Positions 27,486-35,877 of a stretch of 64,000 nucleotides of DNA are shown piece by piece. The translations under genes were made by a program, and so were the position numbers. The stretch is from contig NZ_HG315690.1 in the NCBI RefSeq assembly GCF_000455345.1, positions 1,997,360 through 2,061,359 on the forward strand. Direction: 5' to 3'. The stretch comes from Halopiger goleimassiliensis (GTDB taxonomy: Archaea; Halobacteriota; Halobacteria; Halobacteriales; Natrialbaceae). How positions within the stretch are numbered: position 1 is the first letter of the stretch; every line of letters starts with the position of its first letter. The notes under the pieces were generated by a model. It had not been told where the DNA came from. It made no database searches and saw only the letters and a list, made by a program, of their open reading frames with translations.

Positions 27486-27546
27486 CCGTCGGCCACGTCG
27501 GTTTCCCACGGACGGTAGTCGATGGCGATCGTACCGACCGCGGCCG

Positions 27547-27678
27547 TCATCGCTTCGCACTGGGACGCGCCGGAAGCGACCCCAGGCAACTCCGGCAGTA
27601 GGTGTAGAAGCCGTCGTTTTCCGTTCCACAGACGCGACACGTCACGCGATTCGTCCCGGACCCTCCGTGCGAACTCAT
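27547..27678 (-). CDS. 43-residue zinc-ribbon protein
   Basis: The ATG at 27678 opens MSSHGGSGTNRVTCRVCGTE and the frame closes at 27547. Two CxxC pairs (CRVC and CRSC) 13 residues apart make a rubredoxin-like zinc ribbon with YTYCRSCLGSLP at the C-terminal knuckle, like the DUF7577-type ribbons of haloarchaea. Small zinc-finger proteins of this size are common and important in these organisms but easily missed. It follows the D-2-hydroxyacid dehydrogenase on the same strand. Confidence 0.7.
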   Translation of the reverse strand: MSSHGGSGTNRVTCRVCGTENDGFYTYCRSCLGSLPARPSAKR

Positions 27679-27771
27679 CGGGGGAGGTACTCGTGGCCGC
27701 CGGAAATCGTTCGGCCAGACGATCGCAAGCGTCCCGAGCCCGGTTCCTTCGACGACGGAAACCGATCACGG

Positions 27772-28740
27772 TCACCCGGTCCCGGGCTCGAGCACGACGT
27801 TCTCGAGTTCGTCGCCGGTCTCGAGGGCTGCGACGTTGCCGGCGACGATGTCGGCCAGCCGCTCCCAATGTTTCGGGGTGTGACCGCCGGTGTGGGGCGT
27901 GATCAGACAGTTCTCCAGATCCCACAGCGGGTGATCGCCGGGCAACGGCTCCGGGTCGGTAACGTCGAGCGCCGCGCCGCGGATCGCGTTCGATCGCAGC
28001 GCCGCGACGAGCGCGTCCGTGTCGACGACGCCACCCCGGGCCGCGTTCACCACCACCGCGTTCGGGGGCAACGTCGCGAGTTCCGCCTCGCCGACGAGTC
28101 CGCGCGTCAGGTCCGTCAGCGGACAGGCGAGCACCACGTAGTCGCTGCGAGCGAACGCCTCGTGGACGTCGGCTTCGTCGTACCCCCGCACCTCGTCGGT
28201 CGGTCCGCCCTTCGACGGGGTGTGACGGATGCCGATCGTCTCCACGTCGAACCCCTCGAGGCGCTCGGCGATCGCCGTCCCGATGGAGCCGAGGCCGACG
28301 ATCGTGACCGTCGAGCCGGCGAACTCCGTCGACTGGAAGTGTCGCCACTCGCCGTTTCGCTTCCGCCGCCATCCCTCGTGGAGCCGGCGGGCGAACACCA
28401 GCATGTTCGCGATCGACTGCTCCGCGATCCCGGGCGCGTGAATCCCGCCCGCGTTGGTGACCGTGACGCCGTGTTCGGCGAAGGCCTCCAGCGGCAGGTG
28501 GTCCGTGCCGGCGAAGGTGCAGGCGAATAGCTCGAGCCGATTGGCGTCCTCGAGCAGCGCCGGATCGATCGAGATGCCGGTCACGACTCGAGCCTGGGGA
28601 ACGAGGTCGCGCTCAGCCTGTGGCGTTCGCGCTAGTTCGACGGTGGCGTCGGGAAGCCGCGCGTACAACGCGTCCGCGTACGATTCCATCGATAACCCTT
28701 CCGTGCCCTCGCGAAGCACGACGACGTCGGGGGCTGTCAT
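27772..28740 (-). CDS. D-2-hydroxyacid dehydrogenase
   Basis: The 322-residue protein belongs to the NAD(P)-dependent D-isomer-specific 2-hydroxyacid dehydrogenases. The GxGxxG dinucleotide fold is at residues 149-154 (GLGSIG), the substrate Arg is in VVNAARGGVVD, the Glu in ALDVTDPEPLP, and the catalytic His in LITPHTGGHT. It converts a 2-oxoacid to a D-2-hydroxyacid or the reverse; the physiological substrate is not clear. The downstream gene is the tiny zinc ribbon. Confidence 0.92.
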   Translation of the reverse strand: MTAPDVVVLREGTEGLSMESYADALYARLPDATVELARTPQAERDLVPQARVVTGISIDPALLEDANRLELFACTFAGTDHLPLEAFAEHGVTVTNAGGIHAPGIAEQSIANMLVFARRLHEGWRRKRNGEWRHFQSTEFAGSTVTIVGLGSIGTAIAERLEGFDVETIGIRHTPSKGGPTDEVRGYDEADVHEAFARSDYVVLACPLTDLTRGLVGEAELATLPPNAVVVNAARGGVVDTDALVAALRSNAIRGAALDVTDPEPLPGDHPLWDLENCLITPHTGGHTPKHWERLADIVAGNVAALETGDELENVVLEPGTG

Positions 28741-28947
28741 ATACGGAGGGCGACGCCGCGGACGCTTTGGGTTATCGGCTCGGGATGGCGATGGGAACGG
28801 ACGTCGTCGACGAAGGAGTCGGTCCCGGATCCGTCAGTGCTCGAATCGGTCCGACGACTAGGCCGGCGATTCTCGATCCGTCACTGCCGTCGGCTTCGGG
28901 GCGGAATCGACTCGGAAAAAACGAACGCGTCGGTCGGTCGAACTGCC

Positions 28948-29322
28948 TCAGTCCTCGAGCAGCACGGCGTTGACCTGGCCGGTCTGGCCGGGTCGGGACG
29001 TGACACGCGCGCGACCCTCGCTGGTCTCGATGACCGCGCCCTTCGTGATGATGTTCCGTCGGACGTAGTTGGGGTTGGCGTCGTTCTCGACGACGTCCTC
29101 GATGTCGGCCGAGACGGTCTCGTCGCCGGTGTTGACGCTCGCGACGTTCGTCGCCAGCGCGCGGGTCTTCGTGTCGTTCCCGCGTGCGTCGACCGTCCGG
29201 AAGCGGGGCTCGCCGACCTGCGTCTCCGTCGGCTGACGCCCGAGTTCGTTCTTCCGGCGCTTGCGGACGTTCTTCAGTCGGCCTCCGGTTCGCTTGCGCG
29301 TAGAGCGTCCCTGATCTTGCAT
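28948..29322 (-). CDS. rps8e: Ribosomal protein eS8
   Basis: The 124-residue protein starts MQDQGRSTRKRTGGRLKNVRKRRK, the basic N-terminus typical of archaeal eS8, followed by FRTVDARGNDTKTRALATNVASV and the C-terminal NPNYVRRNIITKGAVIETSEG motif. It binds 16S rRNA in the small subunit. The ATG at 29322 is preferred over the longer frame from 29358. The gene stands alone, outside the main ribosomal cluster that begins 2 kb away. Confidence 0.95.
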   Translation of the reverse strand: MQDQGRSTRKRTGGRLKNVRKRRKNELGRQPTETQVGEPRFRTVDARGNDTKTRALATNVASVNTGDETVSADIEDVVENDANPNYVRRNIITKGAVIETSEGRARVTSRPGQTGQVNAVLLED

Positions 29323-29399
29323 ACTTCGAGCAACGGGCCGGGCGATACTTGAATGCACGCTTTCCGCTCGAGGGCGCGTTCAGGTACTACCGCTGAGTA

Positions 29400-29700
29400 A
29401 GCTTCGGTAGTGCTGAACACCACGAAAGCCCCTGCTCCGCTCGACTCCCGCGACTCGCTGCGCGCCGCCTGCGGCGGTGCTTGCATCGTCACGTACGTCG
29501 AGCGGGCGGTCGGCTCTGCCGACCGCCTGTTACGTGGCGGGGAAGCCGCCACGCGTGTCAACCTTCATTCCCACCCGTATCGGCTGGCCAGTCGGGTCAC
29601 AGTTGGGTGGGAAGGAAAGGACTGGCGCTGAGCGTACGCGAAGCGTTCACTCGACGCCTGGGGGGCACGTGGAGGTCGCACTCGTTCCGGACTCCGGGAA
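29400..29700. repeat. Hairpin-rich intergenic element, probable repeated or relic sequence
   Basis: This 453-base gap between eS8 and the thiamine-binding-type gene holds four strong inverted repeats in a row: 29462-29469 with 29473-29480 (one mismatch), 29506-29514 with 29518-29526 (9 bp perfect, loop TCT), 29533-29540 with 29546-29553 (8 bp perfect), and 29568-29576 with 29605-29613 (9 bp perfect). The opening ACCACGAAAGCCCC resembles a string I have seen recurring in haloarchaeal genomes. Short frames here are unconvincing. It may be an insertion-sequence end, a mobile intergenic repeat or a structured RNA. Confidence 0.4.
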
Positions 29701-29775
29701 CGTAACCCGAACACTACAGATCTCGGACACTCCACCCTCGGCGTAGCAACCGGTCACACCGCCCGAATCGGGCGT

Positions 29776-30090
29776 TCACTCCTCGCTCGAGGTCGGCGGC
29801 CGACCGAGTTCCGACTCGACGGCGTCGACCTTCGCCGACGCGGATTCGTCGCGCGTGCGTTTGTCGTCGATCTTGAGCACCGTACTCACGCGGTCGGCGT
29901 CGACCGCTTCGTGGGCCGCCTGCGCCGCGGCGAACAACTCGTCGATCTCTTCGGCCTCGATCACCGTCCCCATCGGGTTCGTCTCGTACTCGACGTCGTA
30001 GGCCTCGAGCGCGTCGACCGCCTTCGCGATTTCGCCGGCCATGCTGTCCTCGATTACCGGTGCGACGCTCAACAGTGCGATTACCGTCAT
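29776..30090 (-). CDS. Thiamine-binding-type protein (MTH1187/YkoF-like)
   Basis: The 104-residue protein matches the MTH1187/YqgV family: MTVIALLSVAPV at the N-terminus, EIAKAVDALEAYDVEYETNPMGTVIEAE and a second helix pair to DRVSTVLKIDDKRT. Members form ferredoxin-like tetramers and some bind thiamine or its precursors. No thiamine genes are near it here. The function is inferred only from the family. Confidence 0.85.
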   Translation of the reverse strand: MTVIALLSVAPVIEDSMAGEIAKAVDALEAYDVEYETNPMGTVIEAEEIDELFAAAQAAHEAVDADRVSTVLKIDDKRTRDESASAKVDAVESELGRPPTSSEE

Positions 30091-30194
30091 GGACGACAGT
30101 GACGAGCCCCCGGTTCCTAAAGCCGCCCCATGCGAGGGGCCGATCGGTGCAGGCGGGACTCGAGCGTGGGCGATGACGAGAGAAAACGGGAGGG

Positions 30195-30548
30195 CTAGTT
30201 CTCGGGGCTGGGACGGGTCGCGTCGGCGGGCGGGTAGATGATGACGTCGCCGTTCGCGTAGACGTAGACCTCGTGCTCGAGGGCGGTGAACGCGACGTGG
30301 CCACCCGTTCGCTTGCTCCCGTCGGCCTTGGTGCTGAACAGGCGCTCGAGGGCGTCGGGGTCGACGCTGTCGTAGAGCGAGAACTCACCCTGCGAGACGT
30401 CGGTGTCGGCGATGGAGGCCAGGGCGTGGACGACCGTCGTCGTGATGGTCGCGGTGCCCTCGTCGTCGTGGTGGAAGACGTAGCGATCGTTGGTCTGGTC
30501 GTATCGAAGGTCGGACGTGCCCTCGTCGGGCGAAAGTTCGGTTTGCAT
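30195..30548 (-). CDS. HalOD1 output-domain protein
   Basis: The 117-residue protein consists almost wholly of a HalOD1 domain: TATITTTVVHALASIADTDVSQGEFSLYDSVDPDALERLF and then GGHVAFTALEHEVYVYANGDVIIYP. It is the second such protein in the window (the first is at 4199-4546). HalOD1 is a haloarchaeal signalling output of unknown biochemistry. It stands alone between the thiamine-binding-type gene and the tRNA-Gly region. Confidence 0.82.
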   Translation of the reverse strand: MQTELSPDEGTSDLRYDQTNDRYVFHHDDEGTATITTTVVHALASIADTDVSQGEFSLYDSVDPDALERLFSTKADGSKRTGGHVAFTALEHEVYVYANGDVIIYPPADATRPSPEN

Positions 30549-30930
30549 AGTACTCGAAGGCTGGTAATCGACTACCGATCCGTAGTCCGTTGAGGTATAA
30601 AAGCCAATCGCAGGCAGTATCAGTAGACGTCCGTGAGAGATAACGGCACTAACGGTTCACGTTCGGAAACTCTCCGCTCGAGCGACCGGTCCCCGGTTCG
30701 CGTCGCTTCTGTACAGCGAGTTCTTTCGTTGAGCTGTCGGAGAACGGTGCTAACGGATGGGCAAACACACCGGAGAAATGCGCTGGCTGGGATTTGAACC
30801 ACGGTCAGACGGTCGCCTCGCGTTGCTCGGCGCTACGACTGACCTGATTCAAATCCAGGACGCGTTCCCGAATTCATCGCGTACTCGCGACACGCTATCG
30901 CGGTCGCTCGTGGGATTGAATTCGGAGAAA
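30549..30930. other. Intergenic region around the tRNA-Gly scar
   Basis: About 380 bases between the HalOD1 gene and tRNA-Gly hold the 30-bp tRNA fragment copy and a second T-arm-like relic, but no convincing gene. A frame from 30757 to 30981 on the plus strand reads through both tRNA copies antisense (WDLNPG strings) and is spurious. Confidence 0.6.
30771..30800. repeat. 30-bp exact copy of the tRNA-Gly 3' end and flank (attachment-site scar)
   Basis: Bases 30771-30800 are identical to 30923-30952, which cover the last 22 bases of tRNA-Gly and 8 bases of its 3' flank. A displaced tRNA 3' end is the hallmark of tyrosine-recombinase integration. Only 122 bases lie between the copies, so any integrated element has been lost. 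A T-arm-like string (about 30842-30858) lies in between. Confidence 0.7.
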
Positions 30931-31001
30931 TGCGCTGGCTGGGATTTGAACCCAGGTTGTGACCATGGCAAGGTCACGTGATACCACTACACTACCAGCG
31001 C
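30931..31001 (-). tRNA. tRNA-Gly (anticodon GCC)
   Basis: Read on the minus strand from 31001, the acceptor arms GCGCTGG and CCAGCGC pair perfectly, the anticodon stem TGACC/GGTCA closes loop TTGCCAT with anticodon GCC, and the T arm is CTGGG-TTCAAAT-CCCAG. The discriminator base is A; CCA is not encoded. The tRNA decodes GGC and GGU. The 3' end serves as the site of the duplicated fragment at 30771-30800. Confidence 0.95.
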
Positions 31002-31032
31002 CCTGTTGCACTTACATCTACTCGGGGGTGGA

Positions 31033-31040
31033 TGTATAAG
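31033..31040 (-). promoter_or_regulatory. Putative TATA box for tRNA-Gly
   Basis: TGTATAAG on the plus strand (CTTATACA on the coding strand) is centred about 35 bases upstream of the tRNA 5' end at 31001, leaving room for a short 5' leader removed by RNase P. Confidence 0.5.
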
Positions 31041-31228
31041 GGTTGCGAATCGACGCCGCATCGGTACGAGACACCACGCCGTACCACGGTTTTCGATCGG
31101 CCGGAACGTGTCAGTTGGCTCGAAAATCGCTGGCCGCTCGAGACCGTTCGGTCGGCGAAGGTGTGTGGACGGTAATCACGGATTTCCGGGGTGTGAGCGG
31201 TTCACAGCCGGGATGGAATCCGCTATCC

Positions 31229-31235
31229 TTTTAAG
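31229..31235 (+). promoter_or_regulatory. Putative TATA box for the ribosomal-protein cluster
   Basis: TTTTAAG at 31229-31235 sits in CCTTTTAAGACC, about 57-63 bases before the first start codon at 31292. It is the clearest TATA-like string ahead of the cluster, which would give a leader of about 30 bases. Confidence 0.45.
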
Positions 31236-31291
31236 ACCCTATCCGCAACACATCGCTACAGTCTAGTGACGCGGCGCCGAAGCGTTACGGC

Positions 31292-32188
31292 ATGACCGTC
31301 AGCGTGCTCGTGCCGTCGTCGCTCACCCGGGAAGCCGAGGACAAACGCGAGGCAACTCGCAAACTCGGATACGTCGCCCGCGCGGCGACGGTCTTCCGGG
31401 CCGATCGCCTGATCGTCTTCCCCGATCCGGAGGGCGAAACCGGGCGATTCGACGGCGGGTTCGTCAGTACCGTCCTGCGGTACGCCGCGACGCCCCCGTA
31501 CCTCCGAAACGAGGTCTGGGGCAAGCGGGACGAACTGGAGTACGCGGGCGTCCTGCCGCCGCTCCGCGCCGTGTCACGGACCGGCTCCGAATCGAACGAT
31601 TCGGGGTCGTTAAGACAAGGGATCGTGACCGAGGTCGGACCTGATCATCGCGTCCGGGTCAATTGCGGCTTGCAACACCCGATCTCGCTCAACGTACCGC
31701 CCGAAATGGCGGTCGCTGAGGGAGAACGCGTGACAGTCAGGATCTCTTCGCGACGACCGGTCCGGGCGAAGCTCGTCGACCGGCCCCTTCCGGGGCTGTC
31801 GGTCGAGCGGACGGACCTTTCGGCAGCACTCGGCCGTGAGGACGCCGGCGTCCGCATCGCCGCCTCCCGCTACGGTGAACGGCTCACCGTCGGGCGGCTC
31901 GAGACGCTGGCCGGACGCGTCGAGGCCGACGGGATGACCGTCGCCTTCGGCGCGCCCGAGAGAGGGCTGCCGAGCATCCTCGGAATCGAGGCGTCGGCCG
32001 TCGAGTCGTCGTCCACCGGGGACGACGCCGGACGATCGTCCAACCGGGACGACGCCGACGACGGAGTCGAACCCACAGACCCCGGGTTCGACCTCTGGTT
32101 GAACACGGTTCCGAACCAGGGAAGCGAGGTCGTGCGAACGGAGGAGGCTCTGTTCGCCACCCTTGCTCCCCTCTCACTCAGAGAGTGA
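31292..32188 (+). CDS. Putative SPOUT-superfamily RNA methyltransferase
   Basis: The 298-residue protein starts MTVSVLVPSSLTREAEDKREATRKLGYVARAATVF, which matches the DUF171/SPOUT RNA methyltransferase family that commonly opens the archaeal uL3 cluster. A central OB-like insert follows (about residues 100-160, VTEVGPDHRVRVNCG), and the knotted C-terminal SAM-binding region includes TVAFGAPERGLPSIL and FDLWLNTVPNQGSEVVRTEEALFATLAPL. It is expected to methylate rRNA. The gene ends four bases before the uL3 start codon. Confidence 0.85.
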   Translation: MTVSVLVPSSLTREAEDKREATRKLGYVARAATVFRADRLIVFPDPEGETGRFDGGFVSTVLRYAATPPYLRNEVWGKRDELEYAGVLPPLRAVSRTGSESNDSGSLRQGIVTEVGPDHRVRVNCGLQHPISLNVPPEMAVAEGERVTVRISSRRPVRAKLVDRPLPGLSVERTDLSAALGREDAGVRIAASRYGERLTVGRLETLAGRVEADGMTVAFGAPERGLPSILGIEASAVESSSTGDDAGRSSNRDDADDGVEPTDPGFDLWLNTVPNQGSEVVRTEEALFATLAPLSLRE

Positions 32189-32192
32189 TAGA

Positions 32193-33212
32193 ATGCCACA
32201 GAAAAACGCACCACGCAAAGGCTCACTCGGGTTCGGCCCACGAAAGCGCGCCTCCTCGGAGGTTCCGCGCTTCAACTCGTGGCCGGACACTGACGGACAG
32301 CCGACGCTGCAGGGCTTCGCGGGCTACAAGGCCGGCATGACCCACGTCGTCATGGTCGACGACCAAGCGAACTCGCCGACCGAGGGGATGGAGACGACCG
32401 TCCCCGTGACGATCGTGGAGACGCCGCCCATGCGCGCCGTCGCCCTGCGAGCGTACGAAGACACGCCGTATGGAAAACAGCCGGTCACCGAGGTCTGGAC
32501 CGACGAGTTCGTTCCCGAACTCGAGCGCGTCCTCGACCTCCCCGGCGACGACTACGACGCCGACGCCGCCGAAGACGAGCTTCGGGGCTACCTCGAGGAA
32601 GGACGCGTCGACGACGTGCGCGTCATCACGCACACGGTTCCGGCCGAGGTCCCCTCGGTCCCGAAGAAGAAACCGGACGTGATGGAGACGCGCGTCGGCG
32701 GCGGTTCCATCGAGGAGCGCGTCGACTACGCCCTCGAGACGCTCGAGGACGGCGGCGAACACGTCATGAACGACGTGTTCCGCGCCGGCGAGTACGTCGA
32801 CGCAAGCGGCGTCACGAAGGGTAAAGGGACCCAGGGCCCCGTCAAGCGGTGGGGCGTCCAGAAACGCAAGGGCAAGCACGCCCGGCAGGGCTGGCGCCGC
32901 CGCATCGGGAACCTCGGTCCCTGGAACCCCAGCCGCGTCCGGTCGACGGTCCCCCAGCAGGGCCAGACCGGCTACCATCAGCGGACGGAACTGAACAAGC
33001 GCCTCGTCGACATCGGCGACGGCGCGGACGCGACGGTTGAGGGCGGCTTCGTCAACTACGGCGAAGTCGACGGACCGCACGCGCTGATCAAGGGCTCGCT
33101 CCCCGGGCCGGAAAAGCGGCTCATCCGCTTCCGCCCGGCGATCCGACCCGGAGACCAGCCGCGCCTCGATCCCGAGGTGCGCTACGTCTCCACCGCATCT
33201 AACCAGGGATAA
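32193..33212 (+). CDS. rpl3p: Ribosomal protein uL3
   Basis: uL3 organises the peptidyl-transferase region of 23S rRNA and is an early assembly protein. The 339-residue sequence has the archaeal opening MPQKNAPRKGSLGFGPRKRA, the core GYKAGMTHVVMVDD and the internal loop WRRRIGNLGPWNPSRVRSTVPQQGQTGYHQRTELNK. The ATG at 32193 is preferred over a frame start at 32163. It is the first ribosomal protein of the cluster, just after the methyltransferase. Confidence 0.97.
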   Translation: MPQKNAPRKGSLGFGPRKRASSEVPRFNSWPDTDGQPTLQGFAGYKAGMTHVVMVDDQANSPTEGMETTVPVTIVETPPMRAVALRAYEDTPYGKQPVTEVWTDEFVPELERVLDLPGDDYDADAAEDELRGYLEEGRVDDVRVITHTVPAEVPSVPKKKPDVMETRVGGGSIEERVDYALETLEDGGEHVMNDVFRAGEYVDASGVTKGKGTQGPVKRWGVQKRKGKHARQGWRRRIGNLGPWNPSRVRSTVPQQGQTGYHQRTELNKRLVDIGDGADATVEGGFVNYGEVDGPHALIKGSLPGPEKRLIRFRPAIRPGDQPRLDPEVRYVSTASNQG

Positions 33213-33215
33213 CAT

Positions 33216-33968
33216 ATGGAAGCAACAGTACGCGACCTGGACGGCTCCGAGGCGGGCTCGGTCGAGCTCCCGGCGGTCTTCGAGACCCAGTACCGCCCGG
33301 ACCTGATCGCCCGCGCCGTGCAAGCCGCCCAGGCAAACCGGAAGCAGGACTACGGTGCCGACGAGTTCGCCGGCATGCGCACGCCGGCCGAGTCGTTCGG
33401 CAGCGGGCGCGGTATGGCCCACGTCCCGCGACAGAACGGTCGCGGTCGCCGCGTTCCCCAGACCGTCTCGGGACGCAAGGCCCATCCGCCGAAGGCAGAG
33501 AAGGACTGGACCGAATCGATCAACACGAAAGAGAAGAAGCTGGCCGTCCGCAGCGCCATCGCGGCGACGACCGACGAGGAACTCGTCGCCGAGCGCGGCC
33601 ACGAGTTCGACGACGACGCCGAGATTCCGGTCGTCGTGGACGACGAGTTCGAGGACCTCGTGAAGACGAAGGAGGTCGTCGAATTCCTCGAGGCCGCCGG
33701 CCTCCACGCGGACGTCGAACGCGCCGACGAGGGTCGCAGCATCCGCTCGGGTCGCGGGAAGACCCGCGGACGCAAGTACAAGACGCCCAAGTCGATCCTC
33801 TTCGTCACCTCGAGCGAGACCGGCCCGTCGCGGGCCGCCCGCAACCTCGCCGGGGCCGACGTCGCGACGGCTGCGGAGGTCAACGCCGAGGACCTGGCAC
33901 CCGGCGCACAGCCGGGTCGCCTGACCGTCTGGACCGAAAGCGCACTCGAGGAGGTGGCAGACCGATGA
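33216..33968 (+). CDS. rpl4p: Ribosomal protein uL4
   Basis: uL4 lines the polypeptide exit tunnel with a long basic loop. The 250-residue sequence shows the N-terminal ATVRDLDGSEAGSVELPAVF, the loop FGSGRGMAHVPRQNGRGRRVPQTVSGRKAHPPK and the C-terminal domain with GRSIRSGRGKTRGRKYKTPKSILFV. It starts three bases after uL3 and overlaps uL23 by four bases, so translation of the set is coupled. Confidence 0.97.
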   Translation: MEATVRDLDGSEAGSVELPAVFETQYRPDLIARAVQAAQANRKQDYGADEFAGMRTPAESFGSGRGMAHVPRQNGRGRRVPQTVSGRKAHPPKAEKDWTESINTKEKKLAVRSAIAATTDEELVAERGHEFDDDAEIPVVVDDEFEDLVKTKEVVEFLEAAGLHADVERADEGRSIRSGRGKTRGRKYKTPKSILFVTSSETGPSRAARNLAGADVATAAEVNAEDLAPGAQPGRLTVWTESALEEVADR

Positions 33969-34219
33969 GCACATTGATCGAACACCCGCTGGTCACGGAG
34001 AAAGCGATGAACGACATGGACTTCGAGAACAAGCTCCAGTTCGTCGTCAACCCGGAGGCAAGCAAGCCGGAGATCCGTGACGAGGTCGAGGAGCGGTTCG
34101 ACGTGTCCGTCGAGGACGTCAACACGCAAGTAACCATGAAGGGCAAGAAGAAAGCGACCGTCAAACTGTCCGAGGACGACGACGCCCAGGAAGTCGCCTC
34201 GCGAATCGGGGTGTTCTGA
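33965..34219 (+). CDS. rpl23p: Ribosomal protein uL23
   Basis: uL23 sits at the tunnel exit and helps dock the signal recognition particle. At 84 residues it has the compact archaeal form: IEHPLVTEKAMNDMDFENKLQFVVNPEASKPEIRDEVEERFDV and KVNTQVTMKGKKKATVKLS-type C-terminal strands. It begins inside the last codons of uL4 (ATGA overlap). Confidence 0.96.
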   Translation: MSTLIEHPLVTEKAMNDMDFENKLQFVVNPEASKPEIRDEVEERFDVSVEDVNTQVTMKGKKKATVKLSEDDDAQEVASRIGVF

Positions 34220-34221
34220 CG

Positions 34222-34944
34222 ATGGGACGACGCATTCTCGGACAACGACGCGGGCGCGGCGGCTCGACGTTCCGTGCCCCGTCCCACCGGTACAAGGCAA
34301 AGCTCGACCACAAAAAGGCCGAGGACAGCGACGTCGTCCGCGGTGAGGTCGTCGACATCGAACACGACCCCGCCCGCTCGGCACCGGTTGCGGCCATCGA
34401 GTTCGAGGACGGCGAACAGCGCCTCGTCCTCGCACCGGAAGGCATCTCCGTCGGCGAGGAGATCCAGGTCGGCGTGAGCGCGGAGATCAAGCCGGGTAAC
34501 ACGCTCCCGCTGGCGGAGATCCCAGAGGGCGTGCCGGTCTGTAACGTCGAGGCGAACCCGGGCGACGGCGGCAAGTTCGCCCGCGCCTCCGGCGTCAACG
34601 CGGACCTGATCACCCACGACCGCAACGCCGCGGTCGTCCAGCTGCCAAGCGGCGAGGTCAAGCGCCTCGATCCGCAGTGTCGTGCCACCATCGGCGTCGT
34701 CGCCGGTGGCGGCCGCACGGAGAAGCCGATGGTCAAGGCCGGCAACAAGTATCACAAGATGAAAGCCCGCGGGGGCAAGTGGCCCCGCGTCCGCGGTGTG
34801 GCGATGAACGCCGTCGACCACCCCTTCGGTGGCGGCGGTCGCCAGCACCCCGGCAAGCCCAAGTCCGTCTCGCGGAACGCCCCGCCGGGACGGAAGGTGG
34901 GCGACATCTCCTCGCGCCGCACCGGCCGAGGTGGTAACAAATGA
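34222..34944 (+). CDS. rpl2p: Ribosomal protein uL2
   Basis: uL2 is needed for subunit joining and peptidyl transfer. The 240-residue archaeal form begins [26 protein letters not shown] and retains the C-terminal [32 protein letters not shown] motif, whose histidine lies close to the catalytic centre. It follows uL23 by two bases and overlaps uS19 by four. Confidence 0.97.
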   Translation: MGRRILGQRRGRGGSTFRAPSHRYKAKLDHKKAEDSDVVRGEVVDIEHDPARSAPVAAIEFEDGEQRLVLAPEGISVGEEIQVGVSAEIKPGNTLPLAEIPEGVPVCNVEANPGDGGKFARASGVNADLITHDRNAAVVQLPSGEVKRLDPQCRATIGVVAGGGRTEKPMVKAGNKYHKMKARGGKWPRVRGVAMNAVDHPFGGGGRQHPGKPKSVSRNAPPGRKVGDISSRRTGRGGNK

Positions 34945-35366
34945 GCCAGGAGTACAGAACCGGCCGCGAAGGTGAGGAGTTCACCTACCGCGGTCACACG
35001 CTCGAGGAGCTGCAGGAGATGGAGCTCGAGGAAGTCGCGGAACTGTTGCCCGCTCGCCAGCGGCGAAGTATCGAACGCGGTCTCTCCGTCCAGCAGGAGA
35101 AGCTGCTGGAGGAGGCCCGCGAGAAGGACGAGGAAGAAACCGCGAACGCGCCGATCCGGACCCACCTGCGGGACATGCCGGTCCTGCCGGAGTTCGTCGG
35201 CCTCACGTTCGAGGTGTACGACGGGCAGTCGTTCGAACGCGTCCGGATCGAGCCGGAGATGATCGGCCACTACCTCGGCGAGTTCCAGCTGACCCGCACG
35301 TCCGTCGAGCACGGCCAGGCCGGCATCGGCGCGACGCGATCGTCCAAGTTCGTGCCACTGAAGTGA
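34941..35366 (+). CDS. rps19p: Ribosomal protein uS19
   Basis: uS19 is in the head of the small subunit near the tRNA A site. The 141-residue sequence has the archaeal N-terminal extension ([31 protein letters not shown]) and the conserved core [40 protein letters not shown]. The start codon overlaps the end of uL2. Confidence 0.96.
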   Translation: MSQEYRTGREGEEFTYRGHTLEELQEMELEEVAELLPARQRRSIERGLSVQQEKLLEEAREKDEEETANAPIRTHLRDMPVLPEFVGLTFEVYDGQSFERVRIEPEMIGHYLGEFQLTRTSVEHGQAGIGATRSSKFVPLK

Positions 35367-35373
35367 TCGACAC

Positions 35374-35877
35374 ATGGGAATCAACTACTCAGTCGACGCG
35401 GATCCGGACACGACCGCGAAAGCGATGCTCCGGGAGCGTCCCATGAGCCACAAGTACAGCAAGGAGGTCGCCCGCGAGATCAAGGGCAAAACGGTCGCGG
35501 AGGCCCAGGAGTACCTCCAGGACGTCATCGACGAAGTCCAGTCGGTGCCGGTCAAGTCCCACAACAGCGGTGCCGGACACCGGTCCGACGTCGAGGGCTG
35601 GGACGCCGGCAAGTACCCCGAGAAAGTTTCCGGGGAGTTCCTCGACCTGCTCGAGAACGTCGAGGCCAACGCCGAACACCAGGGCTTCGACGGCGGGTCG
35701 ATGGAGATCGTCCACGTCGCCGCCCACAAGGTCGGCGAGTCGACCGGCCGCAAACCCCGAGCGATGGGCCGGGCGACCGCCTGGAACACGCCGGAGGTCG
35801 ACGTCGAGATCGTCGTCGAGGACGTCGACGAGACGCGAACCGTACAGGACGACGAGGACGAGGAGGGTGATAGCTAA
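35374..35877 (+). CDS. rpl22p: Ribosomal protein uL22
   Basis: uL22 extends a beta-hairpin into the exit tunnel. The 167-residue sequence has [29 protein letters not shown], the hairpin-region [31 protein letters not shown], and an acidic tail. Its stop codon shares one base with the uS3 start (TAATG). Confidence 0.96.
   Translation: MGINYSVDADPDTTAKAMLRERPMSHKYSKEVAREIKGKTVAEAQEYLQDVIDEVQSVPVKSHNSGAGHRSDVEGWDAGKYPEKVSGEFLDLLENVEANAEHQGFDGGSMEIVHVAAHKVGESTGRKPRAMGRATAWNTPEVDVEIVVEDVDETRTVQDDEDEEGDS

Noticed and set aside
29400-29631. Small coding frames within the hairpin element
   Set aside because: Frames differ on all phases and show only low-complexity residues from the repeats; no conserved domain is seen.
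30757-30981. A short plus-strand frame crossing tRNA-Gly and its fragment
   Set aside because: Its residues (WDLNPG-like strings) are antisense translation of tRNA sequence.
32223-33974. A 583-residue minus-strand frame across uL3 and uL4
   Set aside because: It lies antisense to two unmistakable ribosomal-protein genes.
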